The notes: generated by a model not told the origin, from the sequence alone. DNA of 64,000 nucleotides from Streptomyces filamentosus (GCF_014654895.1 NZ_BNBE01000001.1:2579001-2643000); one strand, 5' to 3'. Shown: positions 8,901-17,688, counted from the stretch's first letter. Made by a program: numbers and translations.

Positions 8901-9901
8901 GGACGCCCGTCGCCGCCTCCCCGAACGGTTCCGGGCGGCGGCGCAAGCTCGCGACGCCGCCGGAGACCGACCCGCCGGCACCGGCCGCGGGACCGGCGCC
9001 GCTCCCCGCCGCCGCACCGGCCCCCCTGCCGGACCCGCCGTCCGAGGGGCGGGGGCGCGCCTACGCCATAGGGGCGCCCGCCGAGGGCTCCGCGGAGGGG
9101 CCCGAGCCGCTCGACGGTCCCGGCGGCGCGGTCGAGGTCGTCAACCGGCCCGCGCCGCTGCCCCTCGACGACGAACTGCCCCCGGAGCCGCTCGACAACC
9201 CGCGCCGGCTGCTCGTCTGGCCCGCGCCGGACGTCTCCACCCAGCAGGCGCTGAGCGACCGCGGCTACCGGCCGGTGATCGTGCACTCCCGCGAGGAGGT
9301 CGACGCGCAGATCGCCGCCTTCCCGGCCGCGCTCTTCGTCGACCCGCTGACCGGGCCCATCACCCGGACCGCGCTCCAGTCGCTGCGCCAGGCGGCCGTC
9401 GCCGCCGAGGTGCCGGTGCTGCTCGCGGCCGGACTCGGGCAGGCGGGCCGGGAGGAGGCGTACGGCGCCGATCCCGCCGTCCTGCTCAAGGCGCTCGCGC
9501 CGCGCGACAGCGAGCAGCACCCCTCGCGGGTCCTCATCATCGAGGAGAACGAGCACATCGCGGAGGCGCTCTCGGCCACCCTGGAGCGGCGCGGGATGCA
9601 GGTGGTGCGCGCGGCCACGGACAGCGAGGCGGTGGCGACGGCCGGCGAGGTCCGGCCGAACCTGGTGGTCATGGACCTCATGCAGGTGCGCCGCCGGCGG
9701 GCCGGGATCATCGACTGGCTGCGGGCGAACGGGCAGCTCAACCGCACCCCGCTGGTCGTCTACACCTCGGCGGGTCTCGACGCCGAGCGGCTGCCCGAGC
9801 TGTCCTCGGGCGAGACGGTCCTCTTCCTGGCCGAGCGCTCCAACAGCGCCGAGGTCCAGGCCCGGATCGTCGACCTGCTGGCGAAGATCGGCACCAACTG
9901 A
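5990..9901 (+). CDS. PAS-PAS-degenerate kinase-receiver signalling protein
   Basis: A 1,303-residue cytoplasmic signalling protein. The GTG at 5990 is preceded by GGGAGGA. Two PAS domains (about residues 8-115 and 140-255) lead into a charged coiled coil (about 262-305). A HisKA-like helix follows, with SLRGPLEEL where SHELRTPL is normal; the phosphoacceptor His position is Glu312. The ATPase-like domain (about 360-520) keeps the AHGG and GGAYVLEVPI parts but lacks a clear N-box Asn. Residues about 520-1070 are Pro/Ala/Gly-rich and probably disordered. The C-terminus has two receiver-like folds; the last has Asp1229 (VVMDL) but EEN instead of the acidic DDE pocket and no clear Lys. It is most likely a pseudokinase scaffold or redox/ligand sensor; its partner is unknown. 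Confidence 0.7.
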   Translation: MSSRPSRGAARLAAILDALPDGLVLVNCNGTVVNANTIALGMFETPGTALVGRGLLDLLPTFDSRLIPGSMRRPDPADERGRTKPMRMVARRTDGGEFPVEVTSASLEDGREAYDSYSGYTGDELLMLVVRDLTGTLDTEAELARSQRQTEMILRAASEGVVGTDTDGRVVLVNPAFAQILGYRAGELGGAELHPLILARRADGTPFPYEESPLADTLKSGRKHRVRGQVLWSKGGERVPVDLTTAPVRDGDQLVGAVMTFTDRRPYEELVEKHAAELADRAERHAAEREEQAERYAALASRHAQLTAVLAESLRGPLEELRGELGTLAADDGVQLWPEANQVLHHLVAGYARMTSLVDNVLGYQRLDAGEEELDRKVVLLDGIVTGGIDAAVELIGPGRAQFAVHAPPIEAEVDAGRLTTALAHLVADVAGVDATGKTRAPAQGAAAPADSTIVVAAAQRGEVVRIEVRGPYAGGDPVHGPIVRGIVKAHGGVVQTHEVPGTSGGAYVLEVPIGAGRGTVPAPAPKPGLALEAAPGGGGKDADAGEPSGVLALPAQASGAADATGSADAAGPAGTPAPAVPAGAPGPAVPVGPSGAEAPGGAVPDGGTSGGSGRRRARRGSTDAFLESPVAPEGGAAAVGGGRRRGRTEETAGPAELIPAQQSAGAGPTGRRRGRPAEGAVVTAAEGAQERAALGAAVPPQGVPADPAGAPALTPALPTAPQGALAVTAVPAIEAPGATSASGASGEGAGRPTGRRRRALAAAQERAAAAEAGPRTPFALPPAGTDHEDAEPETDAAPDLAPGVAPEAAPGLPAAPIAPPAPVSPTVPPAPAAPVAPVAMPAPMPGPVPQPGPVPPPVPGPMPVPSGGDAVGALPGVRDGAGHEAVGDVPAGHTPPQPHPLPAPAPSGTGASGTGSVPLPPELPMPSPAPAPAAPAPAAAPLPKDSTQGRAFSVRTLGQGVPFAPPAQAGTPVAASPNGSGRRRKLATPPETDPPAPAAGPAPLPAAAPAPLPDPPSEGRGRAYAIGAPAEGSAEGPEPLDGPGGAVEVVNRPAPLPLDDELPPEPLDNPRRLLVWPAPDVSTQQALSDRGYRPVIVHSREEVDAQIAAFPAALFVDPLTGPITRTALQSLRQAAVAAEVPVLLAAGLGQAGREEAYGADPAVLLKALAPRDSEQHPSRVLIIEENEHIAEALSATLERRGMQVVRAATDSEAVATAGEVRPNLVVMDLMQVRRRRAGIIDWLRANGQLNRTPLVVYTSAGLDAERLPELSSGETVLFLAERSNSAEVQARIVDLLAKIGTN

Positions 9902-9903
9902 GG

Positions 9904-9937
9904 GAGGGGGAGGGCCCCTTCAGCGGCCCTCCCCCTC
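9904..9937. terminator. Terminator after the PAS protein gene
   Basis: A perfect 13-bp stem (9904-9916 and 9925-9937) with an 8-nt loop, starting 2 bp after the stop codon. It also lies downstream of the convergent acyl-CoA ligase gene. Confidence 0.8.
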
Positions 9938-9945
9938 GTCCTCGT

Positions 9946-10015
9946 CCTCGTCCCGGCCGCAGAGCCTCGTCCCGGCCGCAGAGCCTCGTCCCGGCCGCGG
10001 AGCCGCGTCCCGGCC
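9946..10015. repeat. 19-bp tandem repeat, three copies plus a partial
   Basis: Three head-to-tail copies of CCTCGTCCCGGCCGCAGAG (9946-9964, 9965-9983, 9984-10002, the last with one change), then a decayed partial copy. It lies between the convergent PAS-protein and ligase genes and is non-coding. Confidence 0.8.
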
Positions 10016-10078
10016 TCACGGCGCGTCACGGCCCTGCGGCCTCGTCACGGCCCTGTGGTGCGGCCGTGTCACGCGGCC

Positions 10079-11731
<1,653 letters not shown>

Positions 11732-11835
11732 GGGGCGTCCTCCCGGTGGGCGCTACGTGGCCTACGTGGCAGTAAGGATGTGCAGATTCTGCGCACGTAC
11801 CAAGCGGTATGTCACTACCCGGGAGTACCGAAATT

Positions 11836-11851
11836 GCCAGTGATCACTGGC
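11836..11851. promoter_or_regulatory. 16-bp perfect palindrome upstream of the acyl-CoA ligase
   Basis: GCCAGTGATCACTGGC is a perfect palindrome 105 bp upstream of the ligase start, in the gap after the sigma-factor gene. A second inverted repeat (11778-11794, GTGC...GCAC) lies closer to the start. Either may be an operator for a TetR- or GntR-type regulator; no such regulator is adjacent. Confidence 0.45.
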
Positions 11852-11881
11852 GGATGTCAATGATCCGCTCGGCGCCGGGCC

Positions 11882-12493
11882 TCAGGCTCCGACGCCCGCC
11901 GTGAGTTCCGGGTCCTCGCGCAGCCGGCCCAGGGCGCGGGAGACCGCGCTCTTCACCGTGCCGACGGAGACCCCGAGCACCTCGGCCGTCTGGGCCTCGC
12001 TGAGGTCCTCGTAGTACCGCAGCACGACCATCTGCCGCTGCCGCTCCGGGAGCTTCATCACGGCGCGCCACATGGCGTCGTGCAGCACCTGGCGCTCGGC
12101 CGGGTCGGGCTCGGGCAGCCCGGACGGCTCCGGCAGCTCCTCGCAGACGAACTCCTCGACCTTGCGCTTGCGCCACTGCGAGGTGCGCGTGTTCACCAGC
12201 GCGCGGCGCACGTAGCCGTCGAGGGCCCGGTGGTCCTCGATCCGCTCCCAGGCCACGAAGGTCTTGGTGAGCGCGGTCTGGAGCAGGTCCTCGGCATCGC
12301 TCGGGTTCGCGGTCAGCGAGCGGGCGGTGCGCAGCAGCAGCGGCCCCCGCGCCCTCACGAACGAGGAGAACGAGGGGTACGCGAACGGGTGCGGGCCCTG
12401 GCGCGGGGAGGTGCGCGGGGCCGGGCGCCGTGCGGCCCGGGTGACGGCCGTCGAGGCGCCGGCGCAGACGGGGCCGGTGGGTGGCGGGGTCAT
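11882..12493 (-). CDS. SigE-family ECF RNA polymerase sigma factor
   Basis: A 203-residue sigma factor with regions 2 and 4 only. Residues about 45-105 form region 2 (the LLRTARSLTANPSDAEDLLQ helix, then TKTFVAWERI). Residues about 145-195 form region 4, with the helix-turn-helix LSEAQTAEVLGVSVGTVKS. The first 40 residues are Pro/Arg/Ala-rich and not conserved in the family. No anti-sigma gene with an obvious zinc or membrane domain is adjacent, which fits the Streptomyces SigE-like group that often stands alone. It may read through into the ligase gene downstream. The regulon cannot be told from the sequence. Confidence 0.88.
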   Translation of the reverse strand: MTPPPTGPVCAGASTAVTRAARRPAPRTSPRQGPHPFAYPSFSSFVRARGPLLLRTARSLTANPSDAEDLLQTALTKTFVAWERIEDHRALDGYVRRALVNTRTSQWRKRKVEEFVCEELPEPSGLPEPDPAERQVLHDAMWRAVMKLPERQRQMVVLRYYEDLSEAQTAEVLGVSVGTVKSAVSRALGRLREDPELTAGVGA

Positions 12494-12713
12494 GACTCCA
12501 CGCTAGGAGCGGCGGGCGCGCGGCGGATCGGCCCCAGGTCCCGAACCGTGCTCCCCCTCAAGTCGGACACTTCGGGGTGGCCCCACCTCCTGTGGGTGGA
12601 GCCGCCGTGGGACCAGGGTCAGGGTCCCCTGACGGAACCCCGCCTTCCGTCACCACCGCCGCCGCCCCGCGGGGATCACCGGCACCGGCACCGGCGCCCG
12701 GCGAGGGCGGCCC

Positions 12714-13880
12714 TCAGTCGTCCGTGCCCAGGACCAGGCCCGAGGTCGGCACGCCCGTGCCGGCCGTGACCAGGACGCGGGCCGCGCCGGGCACCTGGTT
12801 CACCGAGGTGCCCCGCAGCTGCCGCACCGCCTCCGCGATGCCGTTCATGCCGTGCAGGTACGCCTCGCCGAGCTGCCCCCCGTGGGTGTTGACCGGCAGC
12901 GCGTCCGCCGCGACGAAGTCCCCGCCCTCCCCGGGCCCGCAGAAGCCGAACTCCTCCAGCTGCATGAGCACGAACGGGGTGAAGTGGTCGTAGAGGATGC
13001 CCACGTCGATGTCGGCGGGACGCAGGCCCGAGGTCCGCCACAGCTGCCGCGCCACCACCCCCATCTCGGGCAGCCCGGTCAGGCCGTCCCGGTAGAAGCT
13101 GGTCATGGCCTCCTGCTTCCTGCCCGCGCCCTGGGCCGCCGCGAGGACGACGGCGGGCGGGTGCCGCAGGTCCCGGGCGCGTTCGGGGGTGGTGACGACG
13201 ACCGCCTGGCCGCCGTCGGTCTCCTGGCAGCAGTCGAGGAGCCGCAGCGGCTCCGCGATCCAGCGGGAGGCCGCGTGGTCGGCGAGGGTGATCGGCTTGC
13301 CGTGGAACCAGGCCGCCGGGTTGGTCGCCGCGTACCGGCGGTCGGTGACGGCGACGTGCCCGAAGACCTCCGGGGTGAGGCCGTACTCGTACAGGTACCG
13401 CTGGGCGGCCATGGCGACCCAGGAGGCCGGGGTGAGCAGCCCGAAGGGCAGCTGCCAGCCGAGCGCGGCGCCCTCGGCCGAGGGCTCGCGCCGCTGCACG
13501 CCGGAGCCGAAGCGGCGGCCCGAGCGCTCGTTGAAGGCCCGGTAGCAGACGACGACCTCGGCGACCCCGGCGGCGACGGCGAGCGCGGCCTGCTGGACGG
13601 TGGCGCAGGCCGCGCCGCCGCCGTAGTGGACGCGGGAGAAGAAGGACAGCTCGCCGATGCCGGCCGCCTGGGCGACGGTGATCTCGGGGTTGGTGTCCAT
13701 GGTGAAGGTGACGAGCCCGTCCACGTCCCCCGGGGCGAGGCCGGCGTCGTCGAGGGCGGCGCGCACCGCCTCGACGGCGAGGGACAGCTCGCTGCGGCCG
13801 GAGTCCTTGGAGAACTCGGTCGCGCCGATGCCGGCGACGGCCGCCCGGCCGCCGAGCCCGTCGGGGCGGCGCAGGCTCAT
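12714..13880 (-). CDS. Ltp2-like thiolase-fold lipid-transfer protein/aldolase
   Basis: A 388-residue thiolase-superfamily protein of the lipid-transfer (SCP-x thiolase-like) group. AVAGIGATEFSK opens the fold, HYGGGAACATVQQAALA lies in the active-site region and NTHGGQLGEAYLHGMNG is the conserved C-terminal loop. In Mycobacterium tuberculosis, Ltp2 is the retro-aldolase of the last step of cholesterol side-chain removal and works with the DUF35 domain of ChsH2. The ATG overlaps the stop of the MaoC gene by ATGA. It is the last gene of a five-gene minus-strand operon ordered like the igr locus. The steroid substrate is an inference from the gene set. Confidence 0.82.
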   Translation of the reverse strand: MSLRRPDGLGGRAAVAGIGATEFSKDSGRSELSLAVEAVRAALDDAGLAPGDVDGLVTFTMDTNPEITVAQAAGIGELSFFSRVHYGGGAACATVQQAALAVAAGVAEVVVCYRAFNERSGRRFGSGVQRREPSAEGAALGWQLPFGLLTPASWVAMAAQRYLYEYGLTPEVFGHVAVTDRRYAATNPAAWFHGKPITLADHAASRWIAEPLRLLDCCQETDGGQAVVVTTPERARDLRHPPAVVLAAAQGAGRKQEAMTSFYRDGLTGLPEMGVVARQLWRTSGLRPADIDVGILYDHFTPFVLMQLEEFGFCGPGEGGDFVAADALPVNTHGGQLGEAYLHGMNGIAEAVRQLRGTSVNQVPGAARVLVTAGTGVPTSGLVLGTDD

Positions 13881-14275
13881 CGGGGCACCTCCACGGCGAC
13901 CGTGCCGGTGACGTGGTGGCCGAGGCCGTTGGCCCCGGTGATCCGGACGAGGAAGGTGCGGGTGCCGTCCGGGCCCTCGGTCACCCCGGTGACCGTGCCC
14001 GTCAGCGTCATGGTGTCTCCGGGGTGGTTGGGGGCGCCGAGCCGGATGGCGACCTTGCGGAGCACCGAGCGCGGGCCGAAGTGGCCGGTGACGTAGCGGC
14101 CGACGAGGCCGTTGGTGGTCAGGATGTTCATGAAGATGTCGGGGGAGCCCTTCGCGCGGGCGGCCTCGGCGTCGTGGTGCACGTCCTGGTAGTCGCGGGA
14201 GGCGACGGCCCCGGCCACGATCAGGGTCCGGGTCACCGGGATCTCCAGCGGCGGCAGCGCGTCACCGGTCCTCAC
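13877..14275 (-). CDS. MaoC-like hydratase subunit (ChsH1-type)
   Basis: A 132-residue hotdog-fold protein starting at GTG 14275. The start overlaps the FadE28-like stop (GTGA) and the stop overlaps the next ATG (ATGA). The hydratase motif is seen around ASRDYQDVHHDAEAA (Asp and His in the Dxx(N/V)xxH position, residues about 28-34). DIFMNILTTNGLVGRYV follows as the hotdog helix. In mycobacteria, ChsH1 pairs with the MaoC half of ChsH2 to hydrate the unsaturated side-chain CoA thioester. The neighbour two genes upstream is ChsH2-like, which supports that pairing. The longer open frame upstream is only a GC-bias extension. Confidence 0.83.
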   Translation of the reverse strand: MRTGDALPPLEIPVTRTLIVAGAVASRDYQDVHHDAEAARAKGSPDIFMNILTTNGLVGRYVTGHFGPRSVLRKVAIRLGAPNHPGDTMTLTGTVTGVTEGPDGTRTFLVRITGANGLGHHVTGTVAVEVPR

Positions 14276-15306
14276 GCCGTTCCCTCCTTCGCGAGCAGGT
14301 CGCCGAGTTCGGCGAGGAGTTCGGTGCCGTGGCCCAGGTAGGCGTCGAGCTGACGGCCCCACAGGAAGTGCCGGTGGACCGGGTGGTCGAGGTCGGCGCC
14401 CGTGCCGCCGTGCAGGTGCTGGCCGCTGTGCACGACCCGCTTGCCCGCCTCGGAAGCCCACCAGGCGGCGGTCAGCGCGGCCCCCGCCGCGTCGAGTCCG
14501 GCGTCGGACCGCCAGGCCGCCTCGTAGGCGGTGACCCGGATGGACTCGGTGTCCATGTGGGCGTCGGCGGCCCGCAGCTGGACCGCCTGCCGGGTCGCCA
14601 GCGGGCGCCCGAACTGCTCCCGTACGGAGGTGTGCGCCACGGCGCGGGCCAGCGATCCGGCGCAGACGCCCGCCTGGAGTCCGGCGAAGGCGGTCCGGGC
14701 GGTGGCCAGCACGTCCTCGTACGCCTCCGGTCCCGTCCCGTCCCCCAGCCGCTCGGCGGGCGCCCCGTCGAGCACCAGCCGGCCCGCCGCCCAGGGCGCG
14801 GTCAGCTCGACGTCCTCGACCTCCGCGTCCCCGGTCCGCACCAGCCACAGGACCCGGTCCCGGTCCGGCACCAGCACGTGGCCGGCGTCCCGCAGCCACG
14901 GCACCCAGCCGACGGTGCCGGTGAGCCGCCCGCCCCGCGCGGTGACGGCGCCGGTCGCCGGGAAGGCCCCGGTCGCGACGGCCGTGCCCTCGCGCAGTCC
15001 CGGCAGGAGGCGGGCGCGCTGCTCCCCGGTGCCGTGCCGGGCGACGGCGAGGATCCCGTACACCCCGGTCGCGGCGAGCGGGACCTGGGCCGTCACCCGT
15101 CCCTGCTCCTCCAGGAGGAGGACGAGGCCGAGCAGGCCGATCTCCTCGACGGCGCCGGGCAGTCCGGCCGCGCACAGCGCCTTCCACAGCTCGGCGTCGG
15201 TGCCGGTGCCGGCGGCGGCCAGCCGCTCGTGCGTGGCGAGGTCGCCGAGGATCCGGGCGGCCAGCTCCCGCGCGGCCTCCTGCTCCTCGGTGGGCGTGAA
15301 GTCCAT
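14272..15306 (-). CDS. acyl-CoA dehydrogenase, FadE28-like subunit
   Basis: A 344-residue flavin-dependent acyl-CoA dehydrogenase homologue, short for the family (usually 380-400) and of the divergent FadE28/ChsE type. Its alpha-helical N-terminal domain starts MDFTPTEEQEAARELAARI. Conserved C-terminal pieces are VREQFGRPLATRQAVQ and QHLHGGTGADLDHPVHRH. In the mycobacterial igr system FadE28 and FadE29 make a heterotetramer in which only one type carries the catalytic base; a FadE29-like gene is two positions upstream. The start lies 2 bp from the stop of the ChsH2-like gene. The oxidised substrate is predicted to be a short steroid side-chain CoA ester, by analogy only. Confidence 0.85.
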   Translation of the reverse strand: MDFTPTEEQEAARELAARILGDLATHERLAAAGTGTDAELWKALCAAGLPGAVEEIGLLGLVLLLEEQGRVTAQVPLAATGVYGILAVARHGTGEQRARLLPGLREGTAVATGAFPATGAVTARGGRLTGTVGWVPWLRDAGHVLVPDRDRVLWLVRTGDAEVEDVELTAPWAAGRLVLDGAPAERLGDGTGPEAYEDVLATARTAFAGLQAGVCAGSLARAVAHTSVREQFGRPLATRQAVQLRAADAHMDTESIRVTAYEAAWRSDAGLDAAGAALTAAWWASEAGKRVVHSGQHLHGGTGADLDHPVHRHFLWGRQLDAYLGHGTELLAELGDLLAKEGTA

Positions 15307-15307
15307 G

Positions 15308-16312
15308 TCAGCGCTCCCCTTCCGCGACGGCGCCCGGGCCGTCCCCCGCGCGGAAGACGGGCAGCACCAGCTCCTCGTCGACCCGCAGGAACTCCAGCCG
15401 GACCGGCATCCCGATCCGGACCTCGTCGTACGGCACCCCCACCACGTTCGAGATCATCCGGACGCCCTCGGCCAGCTCGATCAGGCCGACCGCGTAGGGC
15501 GGGTCGAAGGCGGGGAAGGGCGGGTGGTGCATGACCACGTACGAGTGGACGGTCCCCTCGCCGCCCGCCTCGACGGTGTCCCACCGCGCCGCCCCGCAGT
15601 CGTTGCACCCCGGCAGCCAGGGGAGGCGGAGGGTCCCGCAGGCCGTGCACCGCTGGATCAGCAGCCGGTGCGCGGCGACGCCCTCCCAGAACCCGGCGTT
15701 GTCCCGGTTGACCACGGGACGGGGCCGCCGGGGGCGCTCCGGCCGCTCCTGTCGGTCCTGTCGGTCCTGTCGGTCCTGTCGGTGGTGTCGGTCCTGTCGG
15801 TCCGGCCGCTCCGGTGGCTCCGGCGGGCGGGCGGCGGGGGCGTACTTGAGGATCCGGAAGCGGTGGGTGCCGGCGAGCTCGCCGCCGGCCCGGACGTCCA
15901 TCCGGGTGGTCACGAAGTGCCCGGTGCCGAGCCGGGTGGTCTTGCGCGGCGAGACGGACTCCACGACGGCGTCGAAGGTGATCTCGTCGCCGGGCCTGAG
16001 CGGCCGCAGGTACTCCTGCTCGCAGTCGGTGGCGACCACCGAGGTGTACCCGGCGCCGTCGAGGAGGCCGAGCAGCTCCCCGTACGCCTCCGAGCGGTCC
16101 TCGTGTCCGGAGAGGCCGCCCATCGTCCACGCCTGGAGCATGGTCGGCGGGGCCACCGCGTCCGGCCCCGCGTACGCCGGGTGCGCGTCCCCCATGGCCT
16201 CGCACCAGTGCCGGATCATCGGCAGGTTCACCGGGTCCTTGCCCCGCCCGGCGACGGCCGCCGGCCTCCCCTCGTACGCCTTCAGCCGCTCGTACAGCGC
16301 GTCCCCGCTCAT
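15308..16312 (-). CDS. MaoC hotdog-DUF35 bifunctional protein (ChsH2-type)
   Basis: A 334-residue two-domain protein. Residues 1 to about 160 are a MaoC-like hotdog domain. A charged Asp-Arg-Gln linker (about 170-205) is encoded by a 9-bp repeat. Residues about 207-325 are a DUF35 OB-fold with a zinc ribbon (CTACG and CNDCG). In mycobacteria the hotdog half partners ChsH1 for hydration, and the DUF35 half forms the aldolase with Ltp2, channelling the product. Both partners are encoded here. The ATG overlaps the upstream FadE stop (ATGA). The repeat-built linker between the two catalytic halves is unusual. Confidence 0.87.
   Translation of the reverse strand: MSGDALYERLKAYEGRPAAVAGRGKDPVNLPMIRHWCEAMGDAHPAYAGPDAVAPPTMLQAWTMGGLSGHEDRSEAYGELLGLLDGAGYTSVVATDCEQEYLRPLRPGDEITFDAVVESVSPRKTTRLGTGHFVTTRMDVRAGGELAGTHRFRILKYAPAARPPEPPERPDRQDRHHRQDRQDRQDRQERPERPRRPRPVVNRDNAGFWEGVAAHRLLIQRCTACGTLRLPWLPGCNDCGAARWDTVEAGGEGTVHSYVVMHHPPFPAFDPPYAVGLIELAEGVRMISNVVGVPYDEVRIGMPVRLEFLRVDEELVLPVFRAGDGPGAVAEGER
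15749..15802. repeat. 9-bp coding minisatellite in the ChsH2-like gene
   Basis: Six tandem units of CTGTCGGTC (two with single changes) encode alternating Asp-Arg-Gln/His triplets on the minus strand, in the linker between the MaoC and DUF35 domains. Unit length is a multiple of three, so copy-number change would keep the frame. Confidence 0.85.
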
Positions 16313-17475
16313 CGCCGTCCCCTCCCCCGCATGCCGAGCCGGGCCCGCGCGACGATCTCCCGCTGCACCTCGCTCACCCCTCCCCCGAAGGTGTTGATCT
16401 GGGCGGCGCGGTTCATGCGCTCCAGCTCGCCGCCGCCCTGCGCCCCCGGTGACCCGGCCCGCACCGTCCCCGCGTCACCCGCGATCTCCTGGCAGATCCG
16501 GTACACCTCCACCGCCGACTCGGTCCCCGCGAACTTCACGCCGCTGGCGTCCCCGGGGGCCAGCCGGCCGGCCCCCACCTCCCCCACCAGACGCCAGTTG
16601 AGCAGGCGCGTCGCCGCCAGCCGGGCATGCGCCTCGGCCGCCCGGATCCGCACCCACGGTTCGTCGGTCCGGCGCCGCCCCGTCACCGGATCGGGAGTGC
16701 GGGCGCGGTCGAGCACGGCGGCGAAGAAGTCCTCCGCCTGCATGCCGATCGCGGCCAGTGCGACCCGCTCGTGGTTCAGCTGGTCGGTGATGAGCCCCCA
16801 GCCGCCGTTCTCCTCGCCGACGAGGTTCCCGGCCGGGACCCTGATCCCGTCGTAGTAGGTCGCGGTCGTGGTGAGCCCGCCGACCGTCTCGATCGGCGTC
16901 CAGGAGAAGCCCGGGGCCCCGGTGGGGACGAGCAGCAGGGAGATGCCCCGGTGCGGGGACGCCTCGGGGTCGGTGCGGCAGGCGAGCCAGATCCAGTCGG
17001 CGTTCTGCGCGTTGGAGGTGAAGACCTTCTGCCCGTCGATCACCCAGGAGTCGCCGTCGCGCACCGCGCGGGTCCGCAGCGAGGCCAGGTCCGTGCCGGC
17101 CTCGGGCTCGCTGTAGCCGATCGCGAAGACGCACTCCCCGCTCAGGATCCGGGGCAGGAAGGCGGCCTTCTGCTCCTCGGTGCCGTGCCGCATGAGGGTG
17201 GGGCCCACGGTGTTGAGGGTGACCATCGAGACGGGCGCGCCCGCCCGGTACGCCTCGTCGAAGAAGACGAACTGCTCGTCGGGGCCGCGCCCCTGCCCCC
17301 CGTACTCCTCGGGCCAGCCCAGGCCCAGGAGTCCGTCGGCGCCGATCCGCCGCAGCAGCGCGCGCTGGGCGGCCCCGTCGGTCGCCGGCGGCGGCCCTTC
17401 GGGCATCGTCTCGCGGAAGTACGCACGGAGTTCGGCGCGCAGCCGGAGCTGCCGCTCGGTCGGGGCGAGGTGCAC
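16309..17475 (-). CDS. acyl-CoA dehydrogenase, FadE29-like subunit
   Basis: A 388-residue acyl-CoA dehydrogenase and first gene of the igr-like operon. I chose GTG 17475 (VHLAPTERQLRL), with GGGAGG 8-9 bp upstream. The ATG at 17541 would put a palindromic operator inside the gene. Family signatures are FAIGYSEPEAGTDLASLRT (flavin/substrate loop), WVIDGQKVFTSNAQNADW, and a C-terminal FGGGVSEVQREIVAR helix that contacts FAD. It is expected to form a mixed complex with the FadE28-like protein and desaturate an acyl-CoA side chain. The four genes downstream follow with overlaps or a 1-bp gap. Confidence 0.87.
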   Translation of the reverse strand: MHLAPTERQLRLRAELRAYFRETMPEGPPPATDGAAQRALLRRIGADGLLGLGWPEEYGGQGRGPDEQFVFFDEAYRAGAPVSMVTLNTVGPTLMRHGTEEQKAAFLPRILSGECVFAIGYSEPEAGTDLASLRTRAVRDGDSWVIDGQKVFTSNAQNADWIWLACRTDPEASPHRGISLLLVPTGAPGFSWTPIETVGGLTTTATYYDGIRVPAGNLVGEENGGWGLITDQLNHERVALAAIGMQAEDFFAAVLDRARTPDPVTGRRRTDEPWVRIRAAEAHARLAATRLLNWRLVGEVGAGRLAPGDASGVKFAGTESAVEVYRICQEIAGDAGTVRAGSPGAQGGGELERMNRAAQINTFGGGVSEVQREIVARARLGMRGRGRR

Positions 17476-17507
17476 GGGACGGCCTCCCGGAGGGTACGAC
17501 GAAGGTT

Positions 17508-17524
17508 TCTGACTGTCCGTCAGA
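17508..17524. promoter_or_regulatory. Palindromic operator of the igr-like operon
   Basis: TCTGACTGTCCGTCAGA is a dyad with 6-bp arms and a 5-nt centre, 33 bp upstream of the chosen start of the first operon gene. The position overlaps the likely promoter. A TetR-type repressor responding to an acyl-CoA is the usual controller of such operons, but none is encoded nearby. Confidence 0.55.
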
Positions 17525-17537
17525 TACGTTCGCCGTG

Positions 17538-17669
17538 TCAAGGTCGCCGGAGGCGGTCCCCGTCATCGATTGAAGGTCGCCGGAGGCGGTGCTCGCCATC
17601 GGTTCAAGGTCACCGGAGGCGGCCCTCGCCATCGGTTCAAGGTCACCGGAGGCGGTGCTCGCCGCCCGT
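17538..17669. repeat. 33-bp tandem repeat, four copies
   Basis: Four head-to-tail units: 17538-17570, 17571-17603, 17604-17636 and 17637-17669. The conserved core is AAGGTC(G/A)CCGGAGGCGG followed by a variable half. They lie between the operon promoter and the small secreted-protein gene. There are no unique spacers, so this is not a CRISPR array. Confidence 0.85.
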
Positions 17670-17688
17670 CGGGCCCGGGAACGGCGAA

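Noticed and set aside
5933..9556. A 1,207-residue open frame antisense to the PAS protein
   Set aside because: No start or ribosome site, Arg/Gly/His-rich translation without domains, and wrong third-position GC pattern. The plus frame has clear PAS and receiver folds.
17476..17541. Upstream ATG start for the FadE29-like gene
   Set aside because: It would place the palindromic operator inside the coding region, while GTG 17475 has a good ribosome site and the family-like N-terminus.
17538..17669. CRISPR-like repeat array
   Set aside because: Repeats are directly adjacent with no unique spacers, and there are no cas genes.
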